A DNA stretch of 64,000 nt from assembly GCF_037893015.1 (NCBI RefSeq), contig NC_133666.1, forward strand, positions 257,492,294-257,556,293. The letters run 5' to 3'. Each line of letters begins with the position of its first letter. The first letter of the stretch is position 1. The translations under genes and the position numbers were made by a program. The DNA is from Macrotis lagotis. Its lineage: Eukaryota; Chordata; Mammalia; Peramelemorphia; Peramelidae. Shown here piece by piece: positions 59,820 through 64,000 of the stretch. Below the pieces are notes generated by a model. That model saw only the letters and a program-made list of their open reading frames with translations, ran no database searches and was not told where the DNA came from.

Positions 59820-61375
59820 ATTCCATAGAGAAAGCTTTAATAGCACAAAATTGCACAGACTTTTAGAGCACTTTGCATAGTTGTTTCCCTTTATATCATG
59901 AATATCAGACACTTATCAGAGACAATGATTTTCTTCTAATGCAATGATTTTCTTCTAATCACTAATTTTCCTTTTTTTTTTTATCCTAAATGCATTGATT
60001 TTATTCAGGTAAACTCTTAAAAATATTTTTTAAAGTTTTCAATGAATTTTTGAACTGGGAAGTTGCTCAGTAACATGTTATGAAAACATAATACATTGAC
60101 AAGCTATGCTTCTGCACAGAAATATATGCATACATGAACATGAACATACTTTTTTGCATATTCCTGCATGCACATATATGGAATGTTAAATAATTCAAGA
60201 GATAATTTCAATAATACTATCTCCATAAAAAATTAACTTTATTTTCATGTTCAGTTAACACTCCTTTCCCAACCAAAGCATCTTCCTTAATGCTGAAGTA
60301 TATATCATGCTGACTAAGATTACAACCAGGATGAGTGAAGAGAATCAACTTATGGCTGGGTCTCATGGAGCTACTGTACAACAGTTTGATTCACTTCTTT
60401 TTTATCCAATTGGCTTAATTTTGATGAGTAGGTGAAATACTTGGTTATTCCAGTGTATGGTAGAAAAAAGATTAAATTTACAATTATTCCCAGAGAAAAC
60501 ATATTGGAAAACTGATTTCTTAAAAAAGGCTAACACAGAGATTTACAGAAAATTCAAAGAACACATATAAAAACCCTAAAATTAAAATTTGAATTCTTTT
60601 AAATTTTGGTGGTTTAACTTGAAATGCCTTTGAATCTAGTGAAATATGGAAGCCTGAAATGATCAGAGGAGATATAAGGTATATTGGGGTTGTGTATATT
60701 TCATGTAATAAAGGGAATTAGAAATAATAAACATGGCAAAAATCTTGTCTCAACATCTCCTAGAGAATTCCTCCAATAGGCCAAAAAAGAGATAGTTTAT
60801 TTAAGTAGTCTGTATAAGAGGACTGCATTAGAGAAATGTAATGCAATTAAGTGTTGATTATTGTTGTGAAAATCAGCTGACAAATGAGACCTTTCTGAAG
60901 CATTAGGAAGGACAGTACTAATTGACTTGAACAGAGTAGGGGGTGGGGAATATAATGATGGGGAGAATGAAGAAAACTGACATTTTTATGGCTTGGAAAT
61001 TTGCAAAGTAATAACATAGTCCACATGTTAAAAATGAAAATGAGCCCTGTTTCTTTGTAAAGATAAGAATAGAGCAAAAGATAAGAAAATAAATTCTCTT
61101 AGAGTGTGCTTGTCACACCCTTTCTTCTCTCCCCCTCCTACTTTTCACCTTTTGTGCAAAGAAGTTGAGGTAGATCACCACTGTGAGCAATCATTGAACT
61201 GAAGAGTTGGATTGGAGATAATCTAGTGCAAACAATTCATTTGTCCTTAGTCAGTGTCTCCCTAGTAAGCTAATGCTTACCTCATTAAGGTTACCTCATC
61301 AAGGAGTAGACATGACCCTGGGATTTTCAAAATCTGTGCCAACAGAGCACAGACTTTAGTAGTTCCTACTGAGTT
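59820..61375. other. No gene recognised
   Basis: AT-rich unassigned DNA. It contains a 19-nt near-perfect tandem duplication at 59922-59959. Confidence 0.45.
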
Positions 61376-61379
61376 CAAT

Positions 61380-62000
61380 CAACAAAGCACTTACAAAGCA
61401 ATTATTATGTGCTAAGAACTATGCTAATCTGAGGTTGCAAAGAAAATGTGGAATATACCTTAACAGAGCTTACATTCTAATGAGAAAAATATCATCAAGA
61501 ATCAGGAGAGACTTCTTGCAGGAAAAAGTTATACTGGCTGTACCTTGAAGGAAATCAAGCATTTTAAAAGGTGGAAATGATGGGGAGGTCATTTCGGACA
61601 TTTAGTAAAGCCAGTCAAAATGCATAAAGATAGGAAATGGAACACTGAGCCTTCTGGATTAAAAGGAATAGACTATTATAAGGCTGGACTGAAATTGGAG
61701 TGTGGGGGTTAGGGGAGAATAATGGAAAAGAAAATTGGAAAGATAGGAAAAGACCAGACTGGATAAATGCTATACCTAATAATTCATTTTTGATCCTAGA
61801 AGTAAAAGGGAGTCTGGAATTTATTGAAAAGAAGAGATAATGTGGTTTTATCTTTACCTTAGGAAAACATTTTCCATCATTATAAAGACTTGGATTGGAG
61901 GGGGGGAAACATTGGAACTGTTTAGAAAGCAGCAAATGTTCAAATGAGAAATGATGATGATTACCTTTAATCTTCATTTGAAAATCAATAGAATTAAATT
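61380..62000 (-). repeat. L2 LINE (antisense)
   Basis: Reverse-complement L2 beginning at its 3' terminus ('caattattatgtgctaagaa', 61399-61418) and continuing through 'gagcttacattctaatgaga' (61466-61485) into the body. The 120-codon minus frame at 61615-61977 is not gene-like. Confidence 0.65.
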
Positions 62001-62479
62001 AAGAGAGACATTGCTGCATTGACTATAAGAAAGATTTTTTCCCTCCCATAGTAACTCTCAAAAATGTTATGCCATATTATAGAGGGTTACTATCACATCC
62101 TGCCCCTTTTCCTCTGCTCTCTTCCAAATTTAATATATACTGACCAAGGATCAGATTTTTGGTGTGGAGTTCCTGGGATGTCGCTGGGATGGAGCACTAA
62201 ATAATTATAACAGAAGGAAAAATGTCCCTCTCTTCCCCTCAATCCATCCTTCAATCTTGGAAAACCCATATTTTTTCTTAAAAAAAACCCAATCCAAGCA
62301 GAGATAGAATAGGGTTGAAAGAAGCTGTATCCTTAAATCTTATGGGGTATTATCTTCTAGGCATTAAGCAAAGTTGTATGAATGTCACAACAATGGTCAC
62401 TGTTTGCCAACTGATAGAAGGAATACTAGATACTAACACTGTGATAGTAATTTTGTAATTAATACAATCTTAAGGATCC

Positions 62480-63215
62480 AATCCAATTAGACAAGGAATT
62501 TTTAGTCATCTGTAAAGTCTGAAGCATTTTAGAAATTCTCTGATAGAAAGACTAAATAAAAATGTGGATGCTACATTCTAGTTGGGGGGGGGAACAAAAT
62601 GTACACATATAATTTTAACAAAGATTTATTTGATCTTTTGAGGAGGAGGAGGAGGAGGAGGTAGAAGAGGAAATACTTAAAATGCAGGAAAGGGTCAAAG
62701 AAAATTTGGTGTAGGAGATGATTCTTGGACTTCGTTAGTCTTTTAAAAAATGGTCATTTGAAGAGGCAGAAAAGAATAGGCAATCCATTCCCATGATGGG
62801 GAGCAGTCTTTCCAAAAAAGTACAGAGAAGGGTTGCCAAAGATAGGGAAGAGCTAGTAGGTCAACTGGACTAGAGCACAATACATACTTGATCAATCGAA
62901 GTGAACTGAAACAAATTGAAGATGAGTACTTGAAAGTGTATAGTGTGAAAACAGTCTGGAAAAGTAGGCTGGAGTCAGATTGTAAAACGTGTCAAAAGCC
63001 AGCCTGAATACTTAATATTGCCTGGAAGCAACAATGATCTGGGGAAGTTTGTTGAGCAGGGACATGATATAATCAGACTGGTGCTATAGGGGAATTTTTT
63101 TTTTTTTTTTTTTTTTTTGGCAACAGTGGAGAGGACAGATTGAAGGAGAGGGAGGTTGAAAGCCAGAAGTCCAATTAGAAGGTTGTTACAAAAACCCACA
63201 ACATTGCTGTTGAGG
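62480..63215 (-). repeat. L2 LINE (antisense) with (GGA)n and poly-T
   Basis: Reverse-complement L2 sequence, clearest at 'gtttgttgagcagggacatg' (63047-63066). Contains (GGA)n at 62641-62661 and a run of 24 T at 63095-63118. Confidence 0.6.
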
Positions 63216-63239
63216 TCTTTTTTCTTTTTCTAAAAGGAT

Positions 63240-64000
63240 GAAGTTACACCATAAACATATGTGATGAGTTAATCATTTCTAAGAAGGGGATATGACTCTT
63301 AGTCATCACACTAGAGTACACTTCAAATAATTTGTACTTCTTTGTTATGTTAACTGCATATGGGCAGTAGGCCAGCCACCTGCTCTTTCCTGCATGGTAC
63401 ATGTTGAAAGATTTATTCTTTTCAGACTACTCTTGCTATAAATGGTGTGTTATAATTCTTCGGTCTTTTCTCATCTCACTTCACCTTTTTTTTCAGACTA
63501 AATATCTCTATAGTTTTGAGGCATGATTCCAAAAGAAGTAAGATCACACTGTAAAAACTCCGAGTTGTAGTGTGAGATGGGATATTATGGATTATTAAAT
63601 CTAGCTCATTTTTTTATGTTAAGTAAATGGAAGTTATTAGAAATGAAACCATATTCTTCTTTTTCCAAAGTGGGGTCACTTAACTCTTAACAATGAAACT
63701 TAGCCTAGAGTGACAGAAGGATCATTTATTTAACATTCCCTACCAAGGAACTGACCCAGTGGAGAGAACCTCAAATTGTGACAATGTCCACTCTTATATA
63801 CGGTTTGATAGACTTTTCTCCTTACTTCCATGCCAGACATTGGACTGAGTCAACAGGGATACAATATAATCAATATGCCTACCCCATATCACTCCTTTAT
63901 ACATCCTCCCCCTCAGACACCACATGTTATGCTGATGAGCCTCAGTTATCCCAGGGATTGTGTAAATTACTCTACATAAAGTTTATAAGCATGTTTCCTT
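63240..64000. other. No gene recognised
   Basis: Unassigned AT-rich sequence up to the window end; no credible frame or repeat identified. Confidence 0.45.

Overview
The window is mammalian nuclear DNA, almost certainly from a marsupial. The evidence is the repeat content. There are many copies of a tRNA-derived SINE of about 150-160 bp of the type abundant in marsupials. There are marsupial-type L1 elements, a family of RTE-like non-LTR retrotransposons in pieces on both strands, and older MIR/THER-like SINEs, L2 and CR1/L3-like fragments. Species cannot be fixed from this window. Repeat family names below come from recognising the sequence by eye, not from a database search.

Only one protein-coding gene is convincing: an intact, intronless 431-codon reading frame at 51733-53028 (+). 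It encodes the serotonin receptor 5-HT1A (HTR1A), with every class A GPCR signature in place. It sits in a GC-richer island of roughly 50.9-54.7 kb within otherwise AT-rich DNA. Upstream lies a purine-rich tract with G-run motifs and about 32 GA dinucleotides. Just before the start codon is a leader containing two short upstream ORFs. Downstream there is no canonical AATAAA until a SINE tail about 2.4 kb past the stop codon.

Layout: 1-1455, truncated SINE and an internally deleted L1 (+). 1475-4620, RTE-like element (-) split by an L1 3'-UTR fragment and microsatellites. 4740-5060, L2 (+). 5060-10450, long old L1 (-) carrying three SINEs and several microsatellites. 10450-15640, mostly unassigned with L2, MIR and a SINE-in-repeat nest. 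15650-23880, a dense L1 cluster with an unusual head-to-head junction. 23935-26060, RTE-like (-) with a SINE. 26100-27400, old L1 and L2. 27400-41340, mainly unassigned AT-rich DNA with scattered MIR, L2 and RTE pieces. 41340-45070, L1 (+) interrupted by RTE (-). 45110-49590, L2, CR1/L3, RTE 3' ends, MIRs, an unexplained 41-43 bp hairpin and a SINE. 49590-55420, the HTR1A locus. 55700-64000, MIR and L2 pieces, a small local duplication and unassigned DNA.

The window therefore looks like a single-gene, repeat-rich gene desert around a neuronal receptor gene. No bacterial-style systems, CRISPR arrays, operons or RNA genes are present, and I found no convincing new coding system. The most interesting items are structural: the hairpin at 48.8 kb, the L1 inversion-like junction at 18.7/20.96 kb, and the purine tract and upstream ORFs of HTR1A.
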